A stretch of DNA of 64,000 bases, from NCBI GenBank assembly GCA_963794995.1, contig CAWCFV010000002.1:1860001-1924000 (forward strand), given 5' to 3'. Positions 8,610-17,116 of this stretch are shown here, piece after piece (within the stretch, counting starts at the first letter, position 1; each line of letters opens with the position of its first letter). The stretch is from CAWCFV01 sp963794995. GTDB lineage: Bacteria > Actinomycetota > Actinomycetes > JACCUZ01. A program made the translations under genes and the position numbers. The notes beneath the pieces are model-generated. The model ran no database searches. It was not told the DNA's origin and worked only from the letters and a program-made list of their open reading frames with translations.

Positions 8610-8647
8610 CCCCCAGCACCCTCCCCCACACCGCCCCGCCCACCCCC

Positions 8648-8715
8648 GGGCGTTGATCACGTCCACGTGATCGACGCCCACCGGACGCGGCGTGCTGACC
8701 GCGTTCGGTGGTGGT
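8648..8715. repeat. Palindromic intergenic repeat, family B copy 1
   Basis: Two adjacent hairpins. The first has 15-bp arms at 8648-8662 and 8665-8679 with a CC centre and one mismatch, built on GATCACGTCCACGTGATC. The second is CACCGGACGCGG pairing with CCGCGTTCGGTG (11 of 12). Copy 2 is at 57849-57893. It sits between convergent DUF3073 and purM. Confidence 0.75.
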
Positions 8716-8746
8716 TTGCCGCGTCCGGCGGCAGACGTGCGGGGGC

Positions 8747-9796
8747 TCAGGACGGGTGCGTGCCGTGCAGGGCCACGGTGCCGTCGCCGGGACGCACCTC
8801 GCCGGCGACCCAGGCGGGCAGCCCGCGCGAGCCGAGCAGCGCCACCGCGGCGTCGGCGGCTTCCGGCGCCAGCACCGCCACCATCCCGACACCGCGGTTC
8901 AGCGTCCGCTCGACCTCGGCCTCGGCGACGCCGCCGACCTCCTGCACGAGGCCGAACACCGGCGCCGGCGCCCAGGTCGCGCGGTCGACGTCGGCCGACA
9001 GGTGCCCCGGCAGCACCCGGGCCAGGTTGGCCGCCAGCCCGCCCCCGGTGACGTGGCTCATCGCGTGCACCTCGACGCCGGCGATCAGCGCGAGGCAGTC
9101 GAGGGCGTAGATCCGGGTCGGCTCCAGCAGCACGTCGACCAGGGGCCGGCCCAGCTCGGGCACCTCGCGGTCCAGCTCCCAACCGGCCCCGGCCGGCGAG
9201 AGCAGCACGTGACGCACCAGCGAGTAGCCGTTGGAGTGCAGGCCGGAGGACGCCATCGCCACCAGCACGTCGCCCTCGCGCACCCGCTCGGGCCCCAGCA
9301 CGGCGTCGGCCTCGACCACCCCCGTGGCGGCGCCGGCGACGTCGTACTCGTCCGCGCCCAGCAGGCCGGGGTGCTCGGCGGTCTCACCCCCGACCAGCGC
9401 GCACCCGGCAAGGACGCAGCCCTCGGCGATGCCCTTGACGATGCTCGCGATCCGCTCGGGGACGACCTTGCCGCACGCGATGTAGTCGGTCATGAACAGC
9501 GGCTCCGCACCGCAGACCACCAGGTCGTCGACGACCATGCCGACCAGGTCGCGACCGATCGTGTCGTGCCGGTCCGCGGCCGCCGCGATCGCGACCTTCG
9601 TGCCGACGCCGTCGGTCGAGGTGGCGAGCAGCGGGCGGCGGTACGACCTCAGCGCGCTGGCGTCGAAGAGCCCGGCGAACCCGCCGATGCCGCCGACGAC
9701 CTCGGGGCGGGACGCCTTGCCCACCCAGGTCCTCATCAGCTCGACCGCGCGGTCGCCCGCCTCGATGTCGACGCCGGCCGCGGAGTACGAGGTCAC
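8747..9796 (-). CDS. purM: Phosphoribosylformylglycinamidine cyclo-ligase (AIR synthetase)
   Basis: Fifth step of de novo purine synthesis: ATP-dependent ring closure of FGAM to AIR. It has 349 residues from the GTG at 9796 (MTSYSAAGVDIEAGD), the usual PurM start, and carries TDGVGTK, GMVVDDL, SSGLHSNGYSLVR and HVTGGGLAANLARVLP. The longer frame to 9898 runs into the upstream gene and has no family support. purM starts only 11 bp after the FAD oxidoreductase and is thus at the tail of the sensor-array operon rather than next to purF. Confidence 0.95.
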   Translation of the reverse strand: MTSYSAAGVDIEAGDRAVELMRTWVGKASRPEVVGGIGGFAGLFDASALRSYRRPLLATSTDGVGTKVAIAAAADRHDTIGRDLVGMVVDDLVVCGAEPLFMTDYIACGKVVPERIASIVKGIAEGCVLAGCALVGGETAEHPGLLGADEYDVAGAATGVVEADAVLGPERVREGDVLVAMASSGLHSNGYSLVRHVLLSPAGAGWELDREVPELGRPLVDVLLEPTRIYALDCLALIAGVEVHAMSHVTGGGLAANLARVLPGHLSADVDRATWAPAPVFGLVQEVGGVAEAEVERTLNRGVGMVAVLAPEAADAAVALLGSRGLPAWVAGEVRPGDGTVALHGTHPS

Positions 9797-9807
9797 GGGT
9801 GTCGAGC

Positions 9808-11235
9808 CTACCGGCGCCGCGAACGCAGCAGCGCCCGCGCCGCGTGGTAGCCGGACATGCCGTGCACCCCTCCCCCCGGCGGGGTCGAGGACGAGCACAG
9901 CCAGACCCGCGGGTCCGGCGTCGAGTACGGCACCGGCCGGGCGACCGGCCGGGTGAACAACTGGCGCAGGTCCTGCACGCCGCCGTTGATGTCACCGCCG
10001 ACGTAGTTCTCGTCGTAGGCCTCGACCTCGACCGGGGTCATCGTCGCCCGGCCGGCCACCAGGTCGCGGAAGCCCGGCGCGAAGCGCTCCACCTGGGCCT
10101 CGATCCGCTCGGTCATGTCGACCGTGCTGCCCGACGGCACGTGGCAGTACGCCCACCCGACGTGCTTGCCCGCCGGTGCCCGGGTCGGGTCGACCACGGT
10201 CGGCTGGGTGAGCAGGACGTACGGCCGCTCCGACAGCCTGCCGGCGACCGCGTCGGCCTCGGACGCGGCGAGCTCCTCGAACGTCCCGCCGAGGTGGACC
10301 GTCCCGGCCCGCCGCACGCCGTCGGCCCGCCACGGGATCGGTCCGTCGAGCGCCCAGTCGACCTTGAAGACCCCCGGCCCGTACCGGTAGCGGCGCAGCC
10401 CGCGGAGGTAGCGCGCCGGCAGCCGGTGGGCGCCCATCGCCACCACCTGCCGGGGGGTGACGTCGAGCAGCACCGCTCCGGCGTCGTCGAGCTCGTCGAG
10501 CGACTCGACCCGGTGGTCCGTGACGACCGTCCCGCCGAGCGAGCGCAGGTGGGACGTCAGCGCGTCGGCCACCGCCTGGGAGCCGCCGCGGGCGAAGGGC
10601 CAGCCGACGGCGTGGGCCGCGGTCATCAGCACCAGCGCCACCGCACCGCTGGGGACCCGGTCCAGGCGCAGCATCGAGTGCGCCGCCGCACCGGCGAGCA
10701 GCGCCCTCGCCCGAGGGCCCTCGAAGCGCCCGGACAGCCGCCGCGCGGACTGCAGCCCGCGCAGCCCGAAGCGCGCCATCGTGATCGGGTGCCGCGGCGG
10801 CCGCAGGGGGCCGAGCAGCTCGTACATCAGCCCGTCGGCCTCACGTACCAGGGGCTCCATCAGCCGCCGGTACGCCCGGCCGTCGGCCCCGAGTCCGTCG
10901 ACGGTCGCCGCGAGGTCCTGGGCGACCAGCCCCGCCGAGCCGTCGTCGAGCGGGTGGGCGAACGCGAGCTCCGGCTGCACCAGCTCGAGGCCGTGCTCGG
11001 CCAGCGGCAGGTCGCGCAGGAACGGCGAGACCAGAGCCAGGGCATGGACGGCCGAGCAGACGTCGTGCCGGTACCCCGGCAGCGTCAGCTCGGCCGTCCG
11101 CGACCCTCCCCCCACGGTCGGCGCGGCCTCGAGGACCGTGACCGACCGGCCGGCCTGAGCGAGCGTGATGGCGGCGGCCAGCCCGTTCGGGCCGGAGCCG
11201 ACGACGACCGCATCCACACCCCCGAGGTCGACCAA
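9808..11235 (-). CDS. FAD-dependent oxidoreductase, CrtI/phytoene desaturase-like
   Basis: A 475-residue flavoprotein of the COG1233 group. The N-terminal dinucleotide motif VVVGSGPNGLAAAITLAQAGRSVTVLE (residues ~10-36) and GGGSRTAEL are clear, as is a C-terminal SSSTPPGGGVHGMSGYHAARALL flavin-binding motif. These enzymes oxidise or desaturate polyenes or related lipophilic substrates. No carotenoid gene lies nearby, so the substrate is open. It is 7 bp downstream of the conserved hypothetical gene and 11 bp upstream of purM, inside the STAS/phosphatase transcription unit. Confidence 0.85.
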   Translation of the reverse strand: MVDLGGVDAVVVGSGPNGLAAAITLAQAGRSVTVLEAAPTVGGGSRTAELTLPGYRHDVCSAVHALALVSPFLRDLPLAEHGLELVQPELAFAHPLDDGSAGLVAQDLAATVDGLGADGRAYRRLMEPLVREADGLMYELLGPLRPPRHPITMARFGLRGLQSARRLSGRFEGPRARALLAGAAAHSMLRLDRVPSGAVALVLMTAAHAVGWPFARGGSQAVADALTSHLRSLGGTVVTDHRVESLDELDDAGAVLLDVTPRQVVAMGAHRLPARYLRGLRRYRYGPGVFKVDWALDGPIPWRADGVRRAGTVHLGGTFEELAASEADAVAGRLSERPYVLLTQPTVVDPTRAPAGKHVGWAYCHVPSGSTVDMTERIEAQVERFAPGFRDLVAGRATMTPVEVEAYDENYVGGDINGGVQDLRQLFTRPVARPVPYSTPDPRVWLCSSSTPPGGGVHGMSGYHAARALLRSRRR

Positions 11236-11242
11236 GCCGTCG

Positions 11243-11989
11243 TCAGGCCTTCGGGGCGCGCGGTCGGCGCGGACGGAACGGCGTGGTCATGGTGTAGATC
11301 GTGGACCGGATCGCCGAGGAGTGCCACACGTTGGTCCACCGGGACCACTGACGCCGCTTGTCGACGCACACCACCTGGGTGTCGACGTCGACCCCGGTCG
11401 CCCCCACGGCCTCGGCCAGCGAGGTCAGCGTCGCCTGCCAGAACTTGTCCTCCTGCCGGTGCCCGCCGAGGGTCAGGGCGAGCTCGAAGACCGGGTCGGA
11501 GGCCCTCATGAGCACCTGCGCCTGCGCGACCGTGTCGGTCCCGCGGGTCGTGGCGCTCAGGGTGATCCAGCCGGCGAACATGTGCCCCTGCGGGGTCATC
11601 AGCGTGAACGACTCCTCGTCGGCGTAGAGCACCATGACGCCGGTCGACAGCGTCATCTTGCCCGGCAGCGTCATGCCGATCAGTGCCACCTCGCCGGGCT
11701 CGATCCCGGTCAGCGGCGCGTAGAAGTGGTTGCCCGCCGGCCAGAACTCGGAGAAGCGCTTCTTCCAGGTGGCAACCAGGTCGGTCGGCGACACGAGCGA
11801 ACCGGGGACGGCCACCTGGTAGGTCTTCTGCCACATCTTGCCGAAGCCCTGGACCGGGCCGGCCAGCCGCTTGCCCGAGACGTTGATGCCCGCGGCCCCG
11901 TCCGGCACCTTCGACACCTCGAGACGGGACACCGCCTTGGCCCAGTTCGTCGCGTCGCGTGCGGCGGCCTTCTCGTTGACGTCACTCAT
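11243..11989 (-). CDS. Conserved hypothetical protein in partner-switch operon
   Basis: A 248-residue soluble protein without signal peptide or membrane segment. Recognisable patches include LYADEESFTLMTPQGHMFAGW and QVLMRASDPVFEL, which look like paired beta strands of a ligand-binding barrel. A START/SRPBCC-type fold is possible but not shown. I do not recognise a catalytic motif. It starts 9 bp after the second STAS gene and ends 7 bp before the FAD oxidoreductase, so it is probably co-translated with both and may work with the flavoprotein. Confidence 0.65.
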   Translation of the reverse strand: MSDVNEKAAARDATNWAKAVSRLEVSKVPDGAAGINVSGKRLAGPVQGFGKMWQKTYQVAVPGSLVSPTDLVATWKKRFSEFWPAGNHFYAPLTGIEPGEVALIGMTLPGKMTLSTGVMVLYADEESFTLMTPQGHMFAGWITLSATTRGTDTVAQAQVLMRASDPVFELALTLGGHRQEDKFWQATLTSLAEAVGATGVDVDTQVVCVDKRRQWSRWTNVWHSSAIRSTIYTMTTPFRPRRPRAPKA

Positions 11990-11998
11990 GACTGCACC

Positions 11999-12349
11999 TC
12001 ACTTCGCTCCGGCCGCCTGAAGGGCGGCCTGCTCGTCCAGGTGGATGACGACGGCCTCGTCCAGCCGGGTCAGCTCGAAGATCTGCCGGTAGTGGTCCGA
12101 CAGCCCGTACGCGAGCAGCCGCTGGGACTGCCGGTTGGCCCGCACGAGCAGCGTGACGAGCAGCCCGATGCCTCCGCTGTTCATGTACGACAGGTCGGAG
12201 AAGTTCAGGACGATCGCCTTCGCGTCGCCCACCTCGTCGTACGCCTTCATCAGGACGTCCTCGGACCCTGCGGTGACGTCACCCTTGATGTCGACGACCC
12301 CAGCCGACCCGTGCCGGCGGACGTCGAAGGTCGCTGTCGCCTCGGTCAT
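11999..12349 (-). CDS. STAS-domain anti-sigma factor antagonist 2
   Basis: A 116-residue single STAS domain of the RsbV/SpoIIAA type. The loop preceding the central helix contains the expected phospho-acceptor Ser at about residue 58 (YMNSGGIGLLV). In this family the RsbW-type kinase phosphorylates that Ser and a PP2C phosphatase removes the phosphate. Its start overlaps the first STAS stop by 4 bp. It differs enough from its neighbour (Asn-Ser-Gly versus Asn-Ser-Thr) that the two probably serve different partners. Confidence 0.88.
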   Translation of the reverse strand: MTEATATFDVRRHGSAGVVDIKGDVTAGSEDVLMKAYDEVGDAKAIVLNFSDLSYMNSGGIGLLVTLLVRANRQSQRLLAYGLSDHYRQIFELTRLDEAVVIHLDEQAALQAAGAK

Positions 12350-12708
12350 GTCGTGCTCCCCTCGCCGCGAACGGCACTGTCCTCGTCGGATGTGATGGCC
12401 AGGAAGTCCGCGAGACGCGTGATCTCGAAGATCTCCCGGTAGTGCGCGGTGAGCCCGAAGGCGCGGATCGGGATCCCGTGGGCCCGGCCGCGGGCGAGCA
12501 GGCCGACGACGAGGGCGATCCCGGTGGAGTTGATGTAGCCGGCGCGCTCGAAGTTCAGGACCACGGCCTCGGTGCGCTCACCGTCGGCGGTGGCGGCGGA
12601 CCAGGCCTCGTCGAGGGACTGCTCCGCGCGCGCGTTCACGTCACCGACGATGTCGATCACGGCCACGCCGTCGGTGCGTCGGACACCGGTCAGTTCACTG
12701 GTCGTCAT
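12346..12708 (-). CDS. STAS-domain anti-sigma factor antagonist 1
   Basis: A 120-residue STAS protein with phospho-acceptor Ser near residue 61 in GYINSTGIALVVGLL. It overlaps the phosphatase gene by 14 bp at its start and the second STAS gene by 4 bp at its end, so stoichiometric production with both is likely. The last residues (SDEDSAVRGEGSTT) form a short acidic tail. No sigma factor is encoded beside it, so the final target of the switch is unknown. Confidence 0.88.
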   Translation of the reverse strand: MTTSELTGVRRTDGVAVIDIVGDVNARAEQSLDEAWSAATADGERTEAVVLNFERAGYINSTGIALVVGLLARGRAHGIPIRAFGLTAHYREIFEITRLADFLAITSDEDSAVRGEGSTT

Positions 12709-14326
12709 GGCTGCCTCCGTCGTCGGACCGGGCGTCGAGGCTCATCACGAGCTCGAGGGTGTGCAGGTCGCCGTCGGTCGACTCGGTTGCCGCGTCGACC
12801 ATGTTGGTGATGAGGAACAGACCCCAGCCACGCGGCCGCTGCAGCCCGGCGAGCTTGGCCTCGAGGTCCGGGGTCTCGGCCGTGGCGTCGGGACGCTTGC
12901 CGCCGTGGTCGACGATCTGCACCCGGACCTCGTCGGTGCTGGTGAGGACGCGGACCACCACCGGCAGGTCCTGGCGGTAGTGGTTGCCGTGCTCCATCGC
13001 GTTCATCGTCGCCTCGCCGACGGCGGTCTCGAGCCGCTTGAGCCGCTCGTCGGCCATCCCCAGCCCACCGACGATCGCGCTGACCCGGGCCAGCGCCAGT
13101 CGCTCGTTGCCCTCGGCGCTGGGCACCTCGAACTCGACCAGCTGCTGGGTGGGTGACACGGCGGCCGTCGGCTGTGCCGCGGACCGGGCCAGCGTCACCA
13201 TCGTGATGTCGTCCTCCTGCTCGGCGTCGGGGCCGGTGTGGTCCCGCAGGTCGGTCAGCACCCGGTCGATGAGCTCCGCGCCGCCCGGGTACTGCGCCAC
13301 TGCCTCCTTGAGCCGGGGGAAGCCGAACATGTCGCCGGCCGGGGAGTGCGCCTCGACCACCCCGTCGGAGTGCAGCAGCACGGTGTCGCCCGGCGCGAGG
13401 ACGGTCTCGTTCATCTCGTACCGCATGCCGGTCATCAGGCCCAGCGGCATGCCGCGGGCCCGCAGCTCCACCGACCCGTCCGCGGTCTTCACGTACGGCA
13501 GGTCGTGGCCGGCGTTGGCGAAGCGGAACCGCCCCGTCGCCGGCTCGAGCACCCCGTAGAGACAGGTGACGAACATCTTGGCCGGCATGTCGGGGCACAG
13601 GTGCTCGTTGACCCGCTCGAGCACCTCGCCCGGCTCGACGAGGCGCTGCGCCGACGCGCGGAGCACGCTGCGGGTCGCCGCCATCACCAGTGCTGCCGGG
13701 ACCCCCTTGTCGGTCACGTCGCCCACGACGAAGCCCACCTGGCCGTCCGGCAGCGGGATGACGTCGTAGAAGTCGCCGCCGACCTCGCGGGCCGGCCGGT
13801 AGTACGCCGACACCTGCCAGCCGGGCAGGTCCGGCAGCACCTTGGGCAGGAAGTTCTGCTGGATCAGCTTGGCGACCTCGAGCTCCTGCTCGAAGCGCTG
13901 CCGGGTGGCGGCCTCGGCCTGCTGCTCGCGGACCAGCTGGCCGACCCGCAGGGCGGGAGCGGCCTGGGCGGCCAGGTTGTCGAGCAGCTTCCGGTCGTCG
14001 GTGGAGTACTCCTGCTCCGACCTGCGTGGCCCGAGGTTGAGGACCCCGATCAGCTCGCCCTGGCTGACCAGCGGTACCGCGAGCTTGACCCCGGCCTCCT
14101 TCATCGCGGTCAGCGCCGGCGAGTCCAGGTCGAGCGCGTCGACGTCGACGGCGCCGCTGGCGCTCTGCAGGTAGGCGAGCAGCGGGTCGTTCGCCGCGAT
14201 GTCGACCGGAGCGACGTCGTCCTGCGGGACGGGAACCAGCTCGGCGCTCTCCGCCGAGGCCACCCGCTGGGCCGTGGCGGTGCGGCTCAGGAAGCGGCGC
14301 CGGAACGAACCGGTGAGCGCGGTCAT
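12695..14326 (-). CDS. GAF-PP2C phosphatase-HATPase fusion, RsbU/RsbW-like
   Basis: A 543-residue soluble protein combining both enzymes of a partner switch. Residues ~45-140 form a GAF-like domain (LAVPLVSQGELIGVLNLGPR). Residues ~170-385 are a SpoIIE/RsbU PP2C phosphatase with metal-binding aspartates in GGDFYDVI, GDVTDKG, LLHSDGVVEA and EQEDDITMV. Residues ~400-525 are an RsbW-type GHKL ATPase (N-box GEATMNAMEHGNHY, G2 box GWGLFLITNM). The ATG at 14326 is chosen because upstream sequence in frame only antisense-reads the array. It has no membrane segment, unlike the fused homologues I recall, whose N-terminus is the array-type sensor. Confidence 0.88.
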   Translation of the reverse strand: MTALTGSFRRRFLSRTATAQRVASAESAELVPVPQDDVAPVDIAANDPLLAYLQSASGAVDVDALDLDSPALTAMKEAGVKLAVPLVSQGELIGVLNLGPRRSEQEYSTDDRKLLDNLAAQAAPALRVGQLVREQQAEAATRQRFEQELEVAKLIQQNFLPKVLPDLPGWQVSAYYRPAREVGGDFYDVIPLPDGQVGFVVGDVTDKGVPAALVMAATRSVLRASAQRLVEPGEVLERVNEHLCPDMPAKMFVTCLYGVLEPATGRFRFANAGHDLPYVKTADGSVELRARGMPLGLMTGMRYEMNETVLAPGDTVLLHSDGVVEAHSPAGDMFGFPRLKEAVAQYPGGAELIDRVLTDLRDHTGPDAEQEDDITMVTLARSAAQPTAAVSPTQQLVEFEVPSAEGNERLALARVSAIVGGLGMADERLKRLETAVGEATMNAMEHGNHYRQDLPVVVRVLTSTDEVRVQIVDHGGKRPDATAETPDLEAKLAGLQRPRGWGLFLITNMVDAATESTDGDLHTLELVMSLDARSDDGGSHDDQ

Positions 14327-14439
14327 GGGTACACCTCTCGCAGCAGATCTCGGCCGGCGTGCGGCGGTCGGCTGGTCATCGTTGCCGGTTCCTTCCTGCT
14401 GTCCTGTGGACAGCCTGCTCGCCGACCGTCCAGACATCG
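14327..14439 (-). promoter_or_regulatory. Only real gap in the operon, with inverted repeat
   Basis: A 113-bp spacer between sensor A10 and the phosphatase gene, whereas every other junction nearby overlaps or is under 10 bp. It holds a perfect inverted repeat at 14399-14413 (CTGTCC-3-GGACAG) about 75 bp upstream of the phosphatase start. It may carry an internal promoter or a stabilising hairpin that sets the sensor-to-phosphatase ratio. No confident -35/-10 pair is visible. Confidence 0.35.
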
Positions 14440-15705
14440 TTACGGCCGCAGCCAGAGCGAGGCGTGCGCCGGCGCGACGGTGTCCCGCACCACCGAGGTG
14501 AGGTCGGCGCCCACCGTCTCGAGGTCGACCTCGTGGCGCAGCCGGACCGCGAAGTCGTCCAGTGTCCGGGCAGCGTCGTACCGGCGACGGAAGAACCGCC
14601 GGTCCACGCCGCCCTGGATGCGCGAGCGCGCGGGCCGGAACACCGCCGCGGCCGCCAGCGTGGAGGCGGCCACGGCCAGGTCGGACTGGTCGGTGAGCGG
14701 GCTCAGCACGAGCTGGAGAACCAGCACCGAGACGAGGTAGACCGCTGCCAGCGCGGCCGTGAGCGAGCCGTAGACCAGAGCCCGGTTGATGACCACGTCG
14801 ATGTCGTAGAGCCGGTGGCGCAGGATCGCCGTCCCGATCGACAGCGGCAGCAGGACGAACGACAGGAGGGTCGCGTTCTGCAGCATGAGCAGCCAGCCCG
14901 GGTCGCCCTGGTCCGAGGAGGAGACGATCCGGGGCAGGGACGCGACCATCGCGCTCAGGTAGAGGAAGGCGACCGCGGCGCTGGCGGTGGCGAGCCACTT
15001 CAGCTGCAGGCGTTCCACTCCGTGGGACCCACGGAACCGGCGCACCAGCGCTGCCGCGCTGGCCAGGATGCACAGCGGGAACATCGGCAGCGCGACGGCC
15101 AGCACCACCACGAGCTCCGCGCGCAGGGCCTCCAGCCCCAGGGGGTTCTGCAGCTGCGGCGCCGGAGCCACGCCGATCGGGCCGGGGAACAGCGTGGTCG
15201 TGACGGTCACCACCGTGATGGTCAGGGCCGACAGCCAGGCGACGACCCGCCATCGCGGCGACGGCAGGCGTCCGTCGGGGTAGAGCAGCAGCAGGAACGT
15301 GCCCATGATGCCGATCCCCGGGGCCCAGCCGCCGGCCCCGAGGGCCGCGGTCAACTCCGCCCCGGGCAGGGAGCCCGGCCGCACGGCGAGCCCGTACGCG
15401 GCGTAGGTCTCGACCGCCCCGGTGACCCCCCAGGCGGCACCGATGCCCTGCAGCAGCCATCCGATGGTGTTGCGCGGCTGCCGCCGCAGGATCAGCAGCC
15501 CGGTCGACGGGAACGTCAGGATCACCGCGCCGAACATCAGGTCGGAGAGCAACCCGCCCTCCCAGCTCCCGCTGCTGGAGGGCTCCGGCTCGGCGAGCGA
15601 GACCGGCACGGAGACCGCGTACACGGCGGCGACGAGGACGGGGACCAGCCACGACAGCCGGCGCAGGACCCGGTCCGACACGCGGGCGGTCTCCGGACCG
15701 GTCAC
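14440..15705 (-). CDS. Array sensor A10, membrane module adjacent to the phosphatase
   Basis: A 421-residue membrane protein of the array family, the last of ten and the only one ending in TAA without overlapping a successor. About eight or nine hydrophobic segments precede the family tail. The conserved blocks are PRNTIGWLLQ, YPDGRLPSPRW (Tyr where most have Phe), RFRGSHGVERLQLKW, RHRLYDIDVVINRALVYG, VDRRFFRRRYDAARTLDDF and the terminal PAHASLWLRP (Ala for the usual Val). It starts at a GTG overlapping the A9 stop. No His-kinase, phosphatase or cyclase domain follows. In fused homologues the phosphatase would continue here. Confidence 0.85.
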   Translation of the reverse strand: MTGPETARVSDRVLRRLSWLVPVLVAAVYAVSVPVSLAEPEPSSSGSWEGGLLSDLMFGAVILTFPSTGLLILRRQPRNTIGWLLQGIGAAWGVTGAVETYAAYGLAVRPGSLPGAELTAALGAGGWAPGIGIMGTFLLLLYPDGRLPSPRWRVVAWLSALTITVVTVTTTLFPGPIGVAPAPQLQNPLGLEALRAELVVVLAVALPMFPLCILASAAALVRRFRGSHGVERLQLKWLATASAAVAFLYLSAMVASLPRIVSSSDQGDPGWLLMLQNATLLSFVLLPLSIGTAILRHRLYDIDVVINRALVYGSLTAALAAVYLVSVLVLQLVLSPLTDQSDLAVAASTLAAAAVFRPARSRIQGGVDRRFFRRRYDAARTLDDFAVRLRHEVDLETVGADLTSVVRDTVAPAHASLWLRP

Positions 15706-16970
15706 GGGTCGCTCCTCGTCCACAGGGACACGTGCGCCGGGGACACGCTGTCCCGGACGGTCGCGCGCAGGTCCGCCCCCACCGCCTCGAGGTCGACCTC
15801 GTGCCGCAGCCGGGACGTGAACTCTGCCAGAGTCCGCGCCGCGTCGTAGCGACGCCGGAAGAACCGGCGGTCGACGACGGACTGGATCCGCGCCCGCACG
15901 GGCCGGAACAGGCCGGCGACCGCGAGGGTGGACGCGGCCACCGCGAGGTCGGACTGGTCGGTGAGCGGGCGGAGCGCCAGCTGGAGGACGAGGACCAGCA
16001 CCAGATAGACGGCGGCGAGGGCGGCCGTGAGCGTGCCGTAGACCAGCGTCCGGTTGACGACCAGGTCGAGGTCGTAGAGCCGGTAGCGCAGCAGGGCGAT
16101 CCCGATCGAGACCGGGATGAGGACGAACGAGGTGACCGTCACGGTCTCCAGCAGGCCCAGCCAGGACGCCCGCACCGCGGCCTCGTCGCCGAACGTACCG
16201 ACCATCGCAAGCGCTCCCAGCCCCATGATCGAGAGGTACATCAGCGCCACGCACCCGCCGGCCGACGCGAGCCACCTCAGCTGGAGCCGCTCCACCCCGC
16301 GCGCGCGACGGAACCGGGTCACCAGGGCGGCCGCGCAGGCGAGCACGCAGACCGGCAGGAGGGCGGCCGAGCCGAAGGCGACGACGTCGAACACCGGACC
16401 GGTGACGGGCAGTGCGAGCGGGTTGTCGACCACGGTGGGGGTGGTCAGGCGCCCGGGTCTCAGCGTGACCGCGAGATAGGCGACGGCCATCGTCCCCGCA
16501 CAGAGCCACCCGACCAGCCGCCACCGGGGGGACGGCGGACGACCGTCGGGGAAGAGCAGGAAGAGGAAGCCGCCCATCAGCCCGACCGCCGGCACCCAGA
16601 GCCCCTCGCCCAGTGCCGCCACCACGTCCGCTGCCGGAAGGGCACCGGGGTCGACCACCAGGGCGTACTGCGAGTAGTTGTCGCAGACCGCCGCCAGCCC
16701 CCACGTCAGGCCGATGCCCTGCAGCAGCCAGCCGACGGTGTTGCGCGGATGCCGCCGCAGGATGAGCAGCCCGACCAGCGGGAAGACGAGGATGAAGGCC
16801 GCGAACGCGGCGTCCGACCTGGGGCTGGAGTCGTCCCAGCCGACGCCCTGTCGGGTGACCGCCTGCGGCTCGGCGAACGAGAGAAGGACTCCCACCACGA
16901 TCATCGCGACCAGCAGCAGGGACGGGCCCCATGCCGCCCGGCGCAGGGTCGACTCCGGCAACCGGCTCAC
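15702..16970 (-). CDS. Array sensor A9, paralogous membrane protein
   Basis: At 422 residues, the longest of the ten. The start GTG overlaps the A8 stop, and the N-terminus VSRLPES is shared with A8 (VSRLPDG). Blocks: PRNTVGWLLQ, LFPDGRPPSPRW, RFRRARGVERLQLRW, RYRLYDLDLVVNRTLVYG, VDRRFFRRRYDAARTLAEF. The end reads PAHVSLWTRSDP, with Thr replacing the Leu of SLWLR. A longer N-terminal extracytoplasmic loop (residues ~35-50, GVGWDDSSPRSDA) sets it apart. Role inferred as a signal-receiving membrane module; no ligand can be proposed. Confidence 0.83.
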   Translation of the reverse strand: MSRLPESTLRRAAWGPSLLLVAMIVVGVLLSFAEPQAVTRQGVGWDDSSPRSDAAFAAFILVFPLVGLLILRRHPRNTVGWLLQGIGLTWGLAAVCDNYSQYALVVDPGALPAADVVAALGEGLWVPAVGLMGGFLFLLFPDGRPPSPRWRLVGWLCAGTMAVAYLAVTLRPGRLTTPTVVDNPLALPVTGPVFDVVAFGSAALLPVCVLACAAALVTRFRRARGVERLQLRWLASAGGCVALMYLSIMGLGALAMVGTFGDEAAVRASWLGLLETVTVTSFVLIPVSIGIALLRYRLYDLDLVVNRTLVYGTLTAALAAVYLVLVLVLQLALRPLTDQSDLAVAASTLAVAGLFRPVRARIQSVVDRRFFRRRYDAARTLAEFTSRLRHEVDLEAVGADLRATVRDSVSPAHVSLWTRSDP

Positions 16971-17116
16971 GGCGTCCCCCGCAGCCAGAGCGACACCGAC
17001 GCCGGCTGGACCGTGCTCCGGACGGTCGCACGCAGGTCGTCCCCGACCGAGTCGAGGTCGACCTCGTGGCGCAGCCGCGACACGAAGTCGTCCAGCGTCC
17101 GCGCCGCGTCGTAGCG
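16954..17116. repeat. Near-identical tract pair, junctions A8/A9 and A7/A8
   Basis: This 163-bp stretch matches 18198-18360 at 161 positions (differences at 16977 and 17030). Each copy covers the first codons of the downstream sensor, the 4-bp stop/start overlap and the last ~50 codons of the upstream sensor. Spacing is 1244 bp, one gene unit. Confidence 0.85.

Noticed and set aside
12695..15652. A 985-residue fusion that includes the phosphatase
   Set aside because: The N-terminal ~440 residues of that frame are an out-of-frame reading of A10; the ATG at 14326 matches the start of the recognisable domains.
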